Shown: piece by piece, positions 1 to 11,030 of the stretch
How the letters are laid out: the number at the start of each line of letters is the position of its first letter
Position numbering within the stretch: position 1 is the stretch's first letter
Assembly: GCA_003416985.1 (NCBI GenBank)
Contig: QVIN01000008.1
Span: forward strand, 62,001 to 126,000
From: Duganella sp. BJB480
Lineage (GTDB): Bacteria; Pseudomonadota; Gammaproteobacteria; Burkholderiales; Burkholderiaceae_D
Direction: 5' to 3'
DNA: 64,000 nt
Program-made: the position numbers and the translations under genes
Notes under the pieces: generated by a model
Database searches by the model: none
What the model saw: only the letters and a program-made list of their open reading frames with translations
Told to the model about the DNA's origin: nothing

Positions 1-1394
1 ACTCGATGTACGGCATGCTGCCGTCGCCGATCGCCGTGCTGACGCTGGACCAGGACAAGACCACCGGCGCGCTGTCGCTGGTCAAGTACCACAACGTCAA
101 CACCGCCGGCGTCAACGGCCTGTGGATCACCTGCGGCGCCAGCCGCTCGCCGTGGAACACCCACCTGTCGAGCGAAGAGTACGAGCCGGACGCGACCAGC
201 ATCGCCAGCAACACCCAGTTCGCCAATTTCAGCACCAACCTGTTCGGCGACGCCACCAAGGCCAACCCCTACCACTACGGCCACATGCCGGAGATCACCG
301 TCAACCCGGACGGCACCGGCAGCATCAAGAAGCACTACTGCATGGGCCGCATCTCGCACGAGCTGGTGCAGGTGATGCCGGACGAGCGCACCGCGCTGAT
401 GGGCGACGACGCCACCAACGGCGGCCTGTTCATGTTCGTGGCCGACAAGGCGCAGGACCTGTCGAGCGGCACCCTGTACGTGGCCAAGTGGACGCAGAAG
501 ACCGCCGAGAACGGCGGCTCGGCGACGCTGTCGTGGATCAAGCTGGGCAGCGCCACCAGCGCCGAGATCAAGGCCCTGGCCGACTCGCTCAAGGCGGCCG
601 ACATCCTCAGCGTCAAGACCAGCGATCCGTCGGACGCCACCTACACCAAGATCCCGTTCAGCGGCAAGACCAACTGGATCAAGATCGTGCCGGGCAAGGA
701 GAAGGCCGCGGCCTTCCTGGAGACCCACCGCTACGCCGCGTTCAAGGGCGGCAGCATGGGCTTCACCAAGATGGAAGGCACGACCGTCAACGCCAAGGAC
801 AAGATCGCCTACTCGGCGATGAGCTACATCAACGGCGCCATGAAGGATGGTTCGGGCGGCATCAAGATCCAGGGCCCGAGCGCCGGCATCGTGTACGCGC
901 TGAACCTGAAGGCCGGCCAGGTGGACGACACCGGCGCCGCCATCAACAGCGAATGGGTGCCGGTCGACATGGCCGCCGTGCCGGCGCTGGTGGGCGAGGA
1001 CCTGGCCACGCCGGATGCGCTGGGCAACCTGGCCAATCCGGACAAGATCGCCAATCCGGACAACATCAAGTTCTCGGAAAAGCTGCGCACCCTGTTCATC
1101 GGCGAGGACAGCGGCCTGCACGTCAACAACTTCCTGTGGGCCTACAACGTCGACACCAAGGCGCTGACGCGCGTGCTGTCGACGCCGGCCGGCGCGGAGT
1201 CGACCGGCCTGCACGCGGTCGATGACATGAACGGCTTCGCCTACATCATGAGCAACTTCCAGCATCCGGGCGACTGGGAATCGGCGCTGCACGGCAAGGT
1301 GCAGCCGACGCTGGACCCGCTGATCCGCGCCAACTACCGCGACCGCTTCGGCGCCGCCGTCGGCTACCTGACCGGCTTCCCGACGCTGAACTAA
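1..1394 (+). CDS. phoX: PhoX-type alkaline phosphatase (DUF839), 3' portion, truncated by window start
   Basis: Roughly the C-terminal 460 residues of a PhoX family phosphatase; the frame is open to the left edge, so the true start and any Tat signal lie outside. PhoX enzymes are exported, calcium/iron-dependent phosphomonoesterases that release phosphate from organic esters. Visible family features are the strand with CGASRSPWNTHLSSEEYEPD (a conserved Glu-rich metal-binding stretch), the GEDSGLHVNNFLWAYN segment and the C-terminal GFAYIMSNFQHPGDW block. The first ATG in the window (base 6) is internal, not a real start. The gene ends in TAA and is followed by a strong intrinsic terminator. 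Family assignment is confident; substrate is not. Confidence 0.87.
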   Translation, partial: SMYGMLPSPIAVLTLDQDKTTGALSLVKYHNVNTAGVNGLWITCGASRSPWNTHLSSEEYEPDATSIASNTQFANFSTNLFGDATKANPYHYGHMPEITVNPDGTGSIKKHYCMGRISHELVQVMPDERTALMGDDATNGGLFMFVADKAQDLSSGTLYVAKWTQKTAENGGSATLSWIKLGSATSAEIKALADSLKAADILSVKTSDPSDATYTKIPFSGKTNWIKIVPGKEKAAAFLETHRYAAFKGGSMGFTKMEGTTVNAKDKIAYSAMSYINGAMKDGSGGIKIQGPSAGIVYALNLKAGQVDDTGAAINSEWVPVDMAAVPALVGEDLATPDALGNLANPDKIANPDNIKFSEKLRTLFIGEDSGLHVNNFLWAYNVDTKALTRVLSTPAGAESTGLHAVDDMNGFAYIMSNFQHPGDWESALHGKVQPTLDPLIRANYRDRFGAAVGYLTGFPTLN

Positions 1395-1413
1395 AGTCAC
1401 CCCAGCTGTCCCG

Positions 1414-1450
1414 GCCCGCAACGCGCGTCAAGCGCCTTGCGGGCTTTTTT
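1414..1450 (+). terminator. Rho-independent terminator of phoX
   Basis: Perfect 8-bp stem GCCCGCAA / TTGCGGGC (1414-1421 and 1437-1444) followed by six T residues (1445-1450), 20 bases after the phoX stop. It overlaps the 3' end of the convergent nuclease remnant. Confidence 0.85.
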
Positions 1451-2035
1451 GCGTCCAGCGCTCCAGCCGGGCGACCAGCAGGTGCTCGTCGGGCAGCAGC
1501 ATCTGGTATTCGGCGGCGATAATCTTGTTGGGCAAGGCGTCGAGCGCATAGCGCGCTGCGGGCGGCGCACAGTATCAAGCCGACGGGCGGATTTTCCTCC
1601 GTCCTCCAGATCGGACTCAGAATATTCGTCCTTCAAATCGAGGAACTCCAACACGAAGGGGTCCTTGATCGCCTGTTCCGGCGTGAGGACATCGTCCGCT
1701 TGCGGCTGCGCCCCCTGCCGACCAAGGCAAAGTGAATTTGCCAGACACTGTCTGAAGAATTTCCGACGTGAATTTGCCAGACACCGTCTGGCGAATTTCC
1801 GGCCAGAATAGATAGAAATTACGCATTTGTTGCAAATTTTGCCTGCTGAATCCACGACCAAAGCGATTGCTCAAATCAGCCGAAAGGCGCTGCATCAGTT
1901 CATCGCCATACGCCGCAAGGTCCGCTCCCTCCTGTTCGCACTCGACAATCCGCCGGCCAATCTCCCAATAGGCAGCGGTCATCACCGCATTTACGCTGCG
2001 CGCACGGCAGCCCGGCGCGAGGCACGCCCTTAGAC
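1428..2035 (-). pseudogene. Decayed YhcG/DUF1016-family nuclease gene
   Basis: Read on the minus strand, the N-terminal DUF1016 domain is recognisable (AAYWEIGRRIVE, then YGDELMQRLSADLSNRFGRG, then QNLQQMRNFYLFWPEI). It is followed by a frame change, the typical DPFVLEFLDLKDEYSESDLE segment, and then, after a jump near 1600-1606, the C-terminal EENPPVGLILCAAR and YALDALPNKIIAAEYQMLLP in two further frames, ending in TGA at 1428. The region between SESDLE and EENPPVG, which normally carries the PD-(D/E)XK catalytic core (about 80 residues), is missing. No good start codon remains. A full gene would be about 1.0-1.1 kb; only about 0.6 kb is left. YhcG proteins are associated with restriction/defence and mobile contexts. 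Non-functional as read. Confidence 0.75.
1732..1803. repeat. 36-bp tandem duplication inside the nuclease remnant
   Basis: Two consecutive copies (1732-1767 and 1768-1803) beginning GTGAATTTGCCAGACAC, with a few mismatches. In the minus-strand reading this doubles the peptide TVSGKFT. A normal DUF1016 protein has a single version, so the duplication is part of the decay. Confidence 0.7.
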
Positions 2036-2335
2036 CCGCGTCAAAGTAAGCGCAACGCCCCCCGCCGCCCCCTTGTTGCACACCCCGATAAAATATTTCT
2101 CACGGAGATAGCAATATTGCCAAAAACGAAGTATTGTTTCGGTTGCACAAAGGCGTTACAGATGACTAACGCTGCGCCGTCGCGCCACAGCGCGCCGTAC
2201 AATAAGACCGCCCGCAGACATCACGGGAGTGTTGTGCAAAGCAGCAGGAATTTTTGTTGCCTGTTGTTAATATCAGTGGGTAAGACTACAATCGAAAAAC
2301 TCATTCAGTAGTGCCATTTTGCGGAACTCGTCCCT
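2036..2335. other. Intergenic region upstream of the HD-GYP gene
   Basis: About 300 bases, less GC-rich than the coding DNA. A 64-codon frame at 2117-2311 has no ribosome binding site and no family resemblance and is not called. The only supported element is the promoter-like sequence at 2264-2292. Confidence 0.5.
2264..2292 (+). promoter_or_regulatory. Candidate sigma-70 promoter for the HD-GYP gene
   Basis: TTGTTA (2264-2269), a 17-base spacer and TACAAT (2287-2292), 44 bases before the ATG at 2336. Sequence match only; no expression evidence. Confidence 0.5.
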
Positions 2336-3841
2336 ATGTCTTTTTTGTCTGCTGCCTCGCCTAAGCTAGCGCCCTGGAAAGTCCTGTTGGTCGACGACGA
2401 ACCGGACATCCACGACATCACGAAGCTGACCCTGAGCCGCTTCCGTCTCGACGGCCGCGCTCTGAGCTTCGTGCACGCCTACAGCGGCGCCGAGGCCAAG
2501 GAGGTGCTGGCGCGCGAAGCCGACGTGGCGCTGGTGTTCCTCGACGTCGTGATGGAGAAGGAAGACAGCGGCCTGGAGGTGGCGCGCTGGATGCGCGAGG
2601 ACCTCGACAACCAGTTCACCCGCATCGTGCTGCGCACCGGCCAGCCCGGCCAGGCCCCCGAGGAACGCGTGATCGTCAACTACGACATCAACGACTACAA
2701 GGAAAAGACCGAGCTCGACCGCACCAAGCTGTTCACCACCACCTTCGCCGCGCTGCGCGCCTACCGCGACATCATGAAGGTCGAGGAGGCCCGCCGCCAG
2801 CAGCTCAACTACCGCGAGGGCCTGGAGCGCGTGATCGCCGCCTCGGCCCACATCTTCCAGCAGCGTAACCTGAAGGACTTCGCCAACGGCCTGCTGCAGC
2901 AGGTAGTGGCGCTGCTGCGCCTGGAGCACAGCATGCTGCTGCGCCTGCGCGGCGCCACCGCCATCACCGGCGAGAACGACTACGAAATCCTGGCGCAGAT
3001 CGGCGACGAGGACGGCACCCTGCTCAGCCCCGACGTGCTGGCCCAGCTCGACGCCGCCAAGAGCAACAAGATTTCGCGCGTCGAGGGCGACACCTACATC
3101 GGCTACTTCCCCAACAGCAGCGGCAAGGCCTCGCTGCTGGTGCTCAAGGGCGTCGACGAAATCTCCGAGATCGACACCAAGCTGCTGGAAGTGTTCTGCT
3201 CCGGCGTCGCGATCGCCTTCGATAATATTTTGCTGACCCAGGAGATCACCGACACCCAGGCCGAGCTGATCCTGCGCCTGGGCGACGTGGTCGAGTCGCG
3301 CTCCAACGAGGCGGGCAACCACGTGCGCCGCATGTCCGAGGTGTGCCACCTGCTGGCCCAGGCCTCCGGCATGCCCGAGGACGAGACCGCCGTGCTGCGC
3401 CACGCCGCGCCGATGCACGACATCGGCAAGATCGCCACGCCGGACGCGGTGCTGCTCAAGCCGGGCAAGCTCGACGCGGCCGAATGGGAAATCATGAAGC
3501 AGCACCCGACTGTCGGCCTGTCCATCCTGGACGGCTCGCAGCGCCCGATCCTGAAGGCGGCCGCCGTGATCGCCCACCAGCACCACGAGAAGTTCGACGG
3601 CAGCGGCTACCCGCAGGGCCTCAAGGGCCACGACATCCACCTGTACGCACGCATCGTCGCCGTGGCCGACGTGTTCGACGCGCTGATGCACAAGCGCTGC
3701 TACAAGGAAGCCTGGCCGATCGACCAGGTGGTGGCGCATTTGCGCGAAGTGGCGGGCCATCACCTCGACCCGCTGTACGTCGACCTGTTGTGCCAGAACA
3801 TCGACAAGGCGGTCGCCATCAACGAGCGCTTCCCGGACTGA
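2336..3841 (+). CDS. Response regulator with REC, DUF3369 and HD-GYP domains (predicted c-di-GMP phosphodiesterase)
   Basis: A 501-residue cytoplasmic protein. Residues about 14-140 form a receiver domain (acidic pair D20-D21, phospho-acceptor D70 in VFLDVVM). Residues about 150-310 match the DUF3369 sensory linker. The C-terminus is an HD-GYP domain with the HD pair at H361-D362 in MHDIGKI, the HHEKFDGSGYP block (GYP at 424-426) and a later DVFDAL motif. HD-GYP domains with these residues hydrolyse c-di-GMP to GMP or pGpG, so phosphorylation of D70 probably controls c-di-GMP level. No cognate kinase is adjacent on the same strand; the nearest is the GAF-GAF kinase 3.5 kb away. Transcribed alone from a promoter-like site at 2264-2292; the ribosome binding site (GGAA) is weak. 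The catalytic call is a family inference and is confident. Confidence 0.93.
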   Translation: MSFLSAASPKLAPWKVLLVDDEPDIHDITKLTLSRFRLDGRALSFVHAYSGAEAKEVLAREADVALVFLDVVMEKEDSGLEVARWMREDLDNQFTRIVLRTGQPGQAPEERVIVNYDINDYKEKTELDRTKLFTTTFAALRAYRDIMKVEEARRQQLNYREGLERVIAASAHIFQQRNLKDFANGLLQQVVALLRLEHSMLLRLRGATAITGENDYEILAQIGDEDGTLLSPDVLAQLDAAKSNKISRVEGDTYIGYFPNSSGKASLLVLKGVDEISEIDTKLLEVFCSGVAIAFDNILLTQEITDTQAELILRLGDVVESRSNEAGNHVRRMSEVCHLLAQASGMPEDETAVLRHAAPMHDIGKIATPDAVLLKPGKLDAAEWEIMKQHPTVGLSILDGSQRPILKAAAVIAHQHHEKFDGSGYPQGLKGHDIHLYARIVAVADVFDALMHKRCYKEAWPIDQVVAHLREVAGHHLDPLYVDLLCQNIDKAVAINERFPD

Positions 3842-3898
3842 CAACATAAGCATATACACAATCGGTTGTTGTTAAACTGAATTCCTTGCCATTAAGAT

Positions 3899-3919
3899 CG
3901 TGGTCCGGTCCAGACCACG
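3899..3919 (+). promoter_or_regulatory. Perfect inverted repeat in the leader of the TonB-receptor gene
   Basis: CGTGGTC - 7 bases - GACCACG, a 7-bp perfect dyad ending just before the AAGGAA ribosome binding site (3921-3926) of the receptor gene. It could be an operator or a translation-modulating hairpin; no T run follows, so it is not a terminator. Confidence 0.45.
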
Positions 3920-3932
3920 CAAGGAATCCAGA

Positions 3933-6434
<2,502 letters not shown>

Positions 6435-6446
6435 CCTGAGGACTCC

Positions 6447-7367
6447 ATGAAGCTCAACCGCATTTCCGCCCTGTTCGCCGCCGTCTGCCTCAGCACCTTG
6501 ATGGCCGCACAAGCCCACGCCAGCAACGCCCTGGTCCTGCTGACCGACTTCGGCACCTCGGACGGCGCCGTCTCCGCCATGCACGGCGTGGCCTACGGCG
6601 TCGATCCGCAGCTGAACGTCTCCGACCTGACCCACAACATCCCCGACTACGACATCTGGCTGGGCGCCTACCGCCTGTACCAGACCGCCAACTACTGGCC
6701 GCAGGGCAGCGTGTTCGTGGCGGTGGTCGATCCGGGCGTGGGCACCACGCGCAAGTCGGTGGTGCTCAAGACCAAGCAAGGCCGCTACTTCGTCGGCCCC
6801 GACAACGGCCTGTTCACGCTGATCGCCGAGCGCGACGGCGTGGCCGAGCTGCGCGAGATCGACGAGAACGTCAACCGCCTGGCCGGCTCCGGCGAGTCCT
6901 ACACCTTCCACGGCCGCGACGTGTACGCCTACGTCGGCGCGCGGCTGGCCTCGGGCGCGATCAGCTACGAGCAGGTCGGCCCGGTGCTGCCGAGCGAGTC
7001 GGTGGTGAAGATCCCGTACCAGAAGGCGGTCCGCCAGGGCAAGGTGGTGCGCGGCATCATCCCGGTGCTGGACATCAAGTACGGCAACGTCTGGACCAAC
7101 ATCCCGAAAGCGCTGTTCGACGAGCTGGGCATCGGCGTGCACGACCGCGTGCAGGTACGCATCCTGCACAAGGGCAAGCAGGTGGACAAGGTGGTGGCGC
7201 CGTTCGAGCACACCTTCGGCGGCGTGGCGCAAGGCAAGCCGCTGGTCTACCTGAACAGCCTGCTGGACGTGGCGGTGGCCATCAGCCAGGGCAACTACGC
7301 CAAACAGCACCACATCGATTCGGGCGTGGACTGGGAAGTGGAAATCAGCAAGGCCGCCGCGAAATAA
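6447..7367 (+). CDS. Exported SAM hydroxide adenosyltransferase / SAM hydrolase family protein (DUF62)
   Basis: A 306-residue member of the SAM-dependent chlorinase/fluorinase-like family. Characterised non-halogenating members cleave S-adenosylmethionine to adenosine and methionine using an Asp-Arg-His set. All three are present here: D95 and R102 in VVDPGVGTTR and H155 in TFHGRD. The LLTDFGTSDG, FVGPDNGLFT and IKYGNVWTNI blocks of the two-domain fold are also intact. Unlike usual cytosolic members it starts with a clear signal peptide (residues 1-25, cleavage likely after QAHA), so it should act in the periplasm or outside. ATG 6447 has a GAGGA ribosome binding site. It lies 12 bases after the TonB receptor gene and converges with the GAF-GAF kinase gene. 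Halogenase activity is unlikely given family distribution, but not excluded. Confidence 0.88.
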   Translation: MKLNRISALFAAVCLSTLMAAQAHASNALVLLTDFGTSDGAVSAMHGVAYGVDPQLNVSDLTHNIPDYDIWLGAYRLYQTANYWPQGSVFVAVVDPGVGTTRKSVVLKTKQGRYFVGPDNGLFTLIAERDGVAELREIDENVNRLAGSGESYTFHGRDVYAYVGARLASGAISYEQVGPVLPSESVVKIPYQKAVRQGKVVRGIIPVLDIKYGNVWTNIPKALFDELGIGVHDRVQVRILHKGKQVDKVVAPFEHTFGGVAQGKPLVYLNSLLDVAVAISQGNYAKQHHIDSGVDWEVEISKAAAK

Positions 7368-7377
7368 GCGGCCGCGC

Positions 7378-9321
7378 CTACTTGCGCTTGACCTTGGGGA
7401 AGCGCAGCTTGTAGTGCAAGCCCATGCCAGGCGCGCTGACCACCTTGACGGTGCCGCCCAGCGCGCCCGTCACCAGGTTGTACAGGATGTGCGCGCCCAG
7501 CCCGCTGCCGCCCGAGCCGCGCTTGGTGGTGAAGAAGGGGTCGAACAGCTGCGCCAGCGTGGCGCTGTCCATGCCGACGCCGTCGTCGCTGAACTGGAAA
7601 TCGACGAAGTCGCCGTCAACCTTGCCGCTGATCTTGATCTTGCCGGACTGCCCCTCCTCGAAACCGTGCACCAGCGAGTTGACCACCATGTTGGTGACGA
7701 TCTGCGACACCGCGCCGGGGAAGCTGGCCATGTTGATGTGCTCGTCGCAATCGATCTCGACGGCGATGGGCTTGCCCTTGAGCTTGGGCTGCAGCGACAG
7801 CAGCACCTCGTCCAGGTACTTGCGCAGGTTGAAGCTGCGGATGTCGTCGGACGACTGGTCCACCGCCACCTGCTTGAAGCTGCGCACCAGCGCCGCCGCG
7901 CGCTGGGTGTTGGTGGTCATGATGCGCAGCGACTGCGCGATGATGTCGAAGAACTGGTTCAGGCCGTCCTCGTCCAGCGTGCCGGCCGCCATGTCCTCGC
8001 GCGTGAGCTTGAGCTCCTCCACCAGGTGGCTGGTGGCCGTCACGCAGATGCCCAGCGGCGTGTTGATCTCGTGCGCCACGCCGGCCACCAGCCGGCCCAG
8101 CGAGGCCAGCTTCTCCTGCCGCACCAGCTCGCCCTGCGCGTCCTTGAGCGAGGTCAGCGCGTTCTCCAGCGCCGCGTTCTGCTCCTCCAGCGCCTCCTTG
8201 GCGCGGCGGATCTCGCGGTCGGCCTGCATGCGCGCGATCGCCACCGCCACGTGGCTGGCCATGAAGGCCAGGATGTCGAGGTCGGCCTGGGTGTAGGTCA
8301 CCGTCTCGTCGTAGCTCTGCACGATGATCACGCCGTAGGCCACGTCGCCCAGCAGCATCGGCGCGCCCATCCAGCTGGCGATGTCGGTGTTGCCCAGCGG
8401 GTGCTCCATCTCGCCGCTGTCGACCAGCGCCTGGAAGCCGGCGCGGTCGAGCAGCATGGCCTGCTTGCGCTGCAAAATGTACGAGGACATGCCGACCCCG
8501 TAGTCGAAGCGCTTGACCGGCGCGTGCTCGTCCTTCTGGTCGACGAAATACGGGATGGAGATTTCCTTGGTGTCGGCGTGGTACAGCGCCATCAGGAAGT
8601 TCTGCGCCGGCACCAGCTCGCTGATGATCTGGTGCAGCCGCATGTTCAGGCGGCTGCCGCCGGTGGCGGTGGCCGACAGGTTGGCCAGCTCGTACAGCGC
8701 GCGCTGGATGGCCTCGGCGCGCCGGCGCTCGGCCACCTCGTGCGACAGCTGGGCGGTGCGCTCCTGCACCGCGCGCTCGAGCCGGTCCATGCTCTGCAGG
8801 CCCTGCAGCGCGCTCGACACGTGGTTGGCGATCAGCGCGAACAGCGCCTGGTCCTCCTCGCTGAAGGTGTGCTGCTTGTCGTAGCTCTGGATCACGATCG
8901 CGCCCAGCGCCTGGTGGTTCTGGTCCAGCAGCGGGCAGCCCATCCAGTGCTCGGCGATGGTGCCGATGCCGAAGCCGGCGTTCGCCTCGCGCCGCGACAG
9001 GTGCTCGGCCGCCGTCATCACCATGCGCTCGCGGGTGGCGATCACGGTGGCGGTCGGCGACTCGCCCTCGACCAGCTCGAACAAGGCGTCGCGGCTGGGC
9101 GGGTCGTCCACCTCGTCGACGAAGTAGACGAAGCGCACCTGGTTGACCGGCCCGTCGCGGTCGCTCAACGCCACGAAGAAGTTGGCCGCGTACATGATGC
9201 GTCCCAGCGCCGCATGCACGGCCTGCAGGAACTCGCTGATATCGGTGCAGCTGCTCGACTTCTGCCCGATTTCAAGCAACATGGTCTGGACGGCTTCCAG
9301 GCGGGTGAGGCGACTTTCCAT
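7378..9321 (-). CDS. Soluble sensor histidine kinase with two GAF domains
   Basis: A 647-residue protein without membrane segments. Two GAF domains are visible: one at about residues 20-180 (MGCPLLDQNHQALGAIVIQSYDKQHTFSEED) and one at about 220-370 (MGAPMLLGDVAYGVIIVQSYDETVTYTQ); the shared VIQSYD phrase suggests an internal duplication. A coiled coil (about 375-410) leads to the H-box (SLGRLVAGVAHEINTPLG) and a HATPase domain with DDGVGMD and a GSGGSGLGAHI ATP lid. It therefore senses a cytosolic ligand or redox signal and phosphorylates an unlinked regulator. ATG 9321 has an AGGA ribosome binding site 6 bases upstream. It converges with the DUF62 gene, leaving only 10 bases between stops. 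No response regulator is adjacent, so the partner is unknown. Confidence 0.9.
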   Translation of the reverse strand: MESRLTRLEAVQTMLLEIGQKSSSCTDISEFLQAVHAALGRIMYAANFFVALSDRDGPVNQVRFVYFVDEVDDPPSRDALFELVEGESPTATVIATRERMVMTAAEHLSRREANAGFGIGTIAEHWMGCPLLDQNHQALGAIVIQSYDKQHTFSEEDQALFALIANHVSSALQGLQSMDRLERAVQERTAQLSHEVAERRRAEAIQRALYELANLSATATGGSRLNMRLHQIISELVPAQNFLMALYHADTKEISIPYFVDQKDEHAPVKRFDYGVGMSSYILQRKQAMLLDRAGFQALVDSGEMEHPLGNTDIASWMGAPMLLGDVAYGVIIVQSYDETVTYTQADLDILAFMASHVAVAIARMQADREIRRAKEALEEQNAALENALTSLKDAQGELVRQEKLASLGRLVAGVAHEINTPLGICVTATSHLVEELKLTREDMAAGTLDEDGLNQFFDIIAQSLRIMTTNTQRAAALVRSFKQVAVDQSSDDIRSFNLRKYLDEVLLSLQPKLKGKPIAVEIDCDEHINMASFPGAVSQIVTNMVVNSLVHGFEEGQSGKIKISGKVDGDFVDFQFSDDGVGMDSATLAQLFDPFFTTKRGSGGSGLGAHILYNLVTGALGGTVKVVSAPGMGLHYKLRFPKVKRK

Positions 9322-9383
9322 CGATTTTCCTAGTGTGAGCTAATGCGCATAGGAAATACTAGCACGCCCCGGCCACCGAAACC

Positions 9384-9417
9384 AAAACAGCCAGGCCGTC
9401 CTGCGACGGCCTGGCTG
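9384..9417 (-). terminator. Rho-independent terminator of the 9438-9980 PEP-CTERM gene
   Basis: A perfect 13-bp stem CAGCCAGGCCGTC (9388-9400) / GACGGCCTGGCTG (9405-9417) with a 4-base loop, followed on the minus strand by TTTT (9387-9384). Confidence 0.85.
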
Positions 9418-9437
9418 TTCACACGCGCGGCGAAAGC

Positions 9438-9980
9438 TTACGCGTTGCCGGACTGCTTGCGGCGGCGGACCACCGCGCCGACCAGGCCCAGGCCACCGAG
9501 CAGCATGGCATAGGTTTCCGGTTCCGGCACCGCCGTCACCGACACGCCGGACGAGTACGAACCGGCCGACTTCGACACGGCGCTGCCGCTGACCATCAGG
9601 TAGTAGCTGCCGGCGCCCAGGATGGCCGAGTCGAGCTGCCACTGGTCGGTGGCGCCGGTCGACAGCTGGGTGCCCGCCATCAGCAGGCCGCCGGCGTTGT
9701 ACAGGCTCAGGCCGGTGATGTCCAGGCCGTTCTTGGCGTTGCCCGTGTGCGAGTAGACATCGGCCGAAATGGTCGACGCGCCGGTCAGGGTGAAGGTGTA
9801 CTTGTCGGCGAAGGTGTCGCCTTGGTGGTTGCCGCCGATCAGGTGGCCAACGAAGTCCGCGCCGCTGCTCAGGTTGAGCGGGGTGTCGGGATTGCTGATG
9901 TCGGCCGCCAGCGCGCCTTGCGACAGGAAACCGGCGCCGGTCATGACCAGGGCGCCAGCCAGGGCTTTGATTTTCATCAT
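9438..9980 (-). CDS. FxDxF-like PEP-CTERM surface protein
   Basis: A 180-residue exported protein: signal peptide at residues 1-26 (ending GALAADI), a beta-rich core, and a C-terminal sorting tag of VPEPETYAML, a hydrophobic stretch and RRRK. PEP-CTERM tags direct proteins to exosortase, usually together with an exopolysaccharide system. The GDTFADKYTFTL segment resembles the motif of the FxDxF family of PEP-CTERM proteins. Start: ATG ATG pair at 9980/9977 preceded by AGGAG. It is flanked downstream by its own 13-bp terminator, so it is monocistronic. No exosortase or glycan gene lies in the window. Molecular role unknown. Confidence 0.88.
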   Translation of the reverse strand: MMKIKALAGALVMTGAGFLSQGALAADISNPDTPLNLSSGADFVGHLIGGNHQGDTFADKYTFTLTGASTISADVYSHTGNAKNGLDITGLSLYNAGGLLMAGTQLSTGATDQWQLDSAILGAGSYYLMVSGSAVSKSAGSYSSGVSVTAVPEPETYAMLLGGLGLVGAVVRRRKQSGNA

Positions 9981-10120
9981 CTCTAACTCCTAAAAAAAGG
10001 GAGTTCAAAATGTAGCAGCCTCGTCCACGCCAGCCGGCCCCGCACAATTGAATGTTACATCCACTTACACGTTTATTTAACGAAATCTTAATTCTAGTAA
10101 AGAACTAATGATGTAGGTAA

Positions 10121-10621
10121 CTATGGCTTTCGATAGCCACTGTCTATCCATGCCGCGGCGCTGCTCACGCTGAGCTTAAAAGTCGGCGCCACCCGCACCC
10201 GCGCCAGCTCCTCGCCGTAGGGGTCGAAGGCGCTCAGCGTGGCGTAGGGGTCGTCCTCGTCGGGCACGATGTCGAGGTTGACCCGGACCTGGCCGTCCTC
10301 GCCGTTGACGAACACGTTCTTGTGCAGCTGCGCGTGCAGCTGCTGCTCGTGGCGGCGGATCACCTCGTTGGCGGTCTTGACCAGCGTGTTGAAGGCGTTC
10401 ACGTCCAGCGGCTTGGGGTTCTTCTTGTCGCGCCCCATGGTCCACGGGCCGACCAGCGCCGGTTCCGGCTCGCCGTCCTTGATCATCGCCACCGCCCAGC
10501 CCTCGTCGTCGTCGTTCTTGATGACGCGCGCGGTCCAGCCGTTCCCCTGCCATACGCGCGCCTCCTGGACCGGGGCGTCGTCGTCCTGCTGCTGTTCGGT
10601 GTCGGGATAGTCTGCGCTCAT
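10121..10621 (-). CDS. Conserved hypothetical acidic protein
   Basis: A 166-residue soluble protein with a Gln/Asp-rich N-terminus (TEQQQDDDAPVQ). The central region WTARVIKNDDDEGWAVAMIK resembles small domains seen in Oxalobacteraceae proteins of unknown role. A helix follows (NTLVKTANEVIRRHEQQL), and the C-terminus ends DSGYRKP. There is no signal peptide or membrane segment. Codon use matches neighbours. The ATG at 10621 has a GGCGAG-like ribosome binding site. It stands alone between PEP-CTERM genes; no function is assigned. Confidence 0.75.
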   Translation of the reverse strand: MSADYPDTEQQQDDDAPVQEARVWQGNGWTARVIKNDDDEGWAVAMIKDGEPEPALVGPWTMGRDKKNPKPLDVNAFNTLVKTANEVIRRHEQQLHAQLHKNVFVNGEDGQVRVNLDIVPDEDDPYATLSAFDPYGEELARVRVAPTFKLSVSSAAAWIDSGYRKP

Positions 10622-11030
10622 GCTGTGGGCTCGCCTGGAAAGATGGATGGGGGTGAAATGATAAGCGGCCGGCCCCGCAACAACAATAGAAAGTCGCGCC
10701 GCCAGCGCAAAATCGCCCGCGGCGGGCCGGCGCGGCCGTGTTTGTTTTTCTACACGAAATTGTTACATCGGCACTGGCATGCGTTTGACTAGTTGGCGGC
10801 GGCGGCCGGTGCGCCCCCCAGCGGCGGGCGACACGCTCAATTCCCCTCGGCATCTATTGTTCACACTCCGGCCGCGCCAGACACAAAAACCGAAGAAACA
10901 TTCTAAATTTGACGAGGCATTGTCATAGGAATATGACTATTATCAATCTTGAATCACTAGTTTCCAATTGCTAATAACAATGGCAAGCAGGGCGCCAGCG
11001 CCCGTGAGCTTCCGCATAAGGAACGTCCAA
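10622..11030. other. Intergenic region with a candidate promoter
   Basis: About 400 bases. The left half is GC-rich and shows nothing recognisable. The right half (from about 10890) is AT-rich and holds the promoter-like site at 10909-10938; TTGAAT-17-TAATAA just downstream is a second possibility. No RNA gene or repeat seen. Confidence 0.45.
10909..10938 (+). promoter_or_regulatory. Candidate promoter for the 11031-11687 PEP-CTERM gene
   Basis: TTGACG (10909-10914), an 18-base spacer and TATGAC (10933-10938), giving a leader of about 85 bases. Match by eye only. Confidence 0.4.

Noticed and set aside
2117..2311. 64-codon ORF before the HD-GYP gene
   Set aside because: No ribosome binding site, atypical codons, overlaps the promoter-like site.
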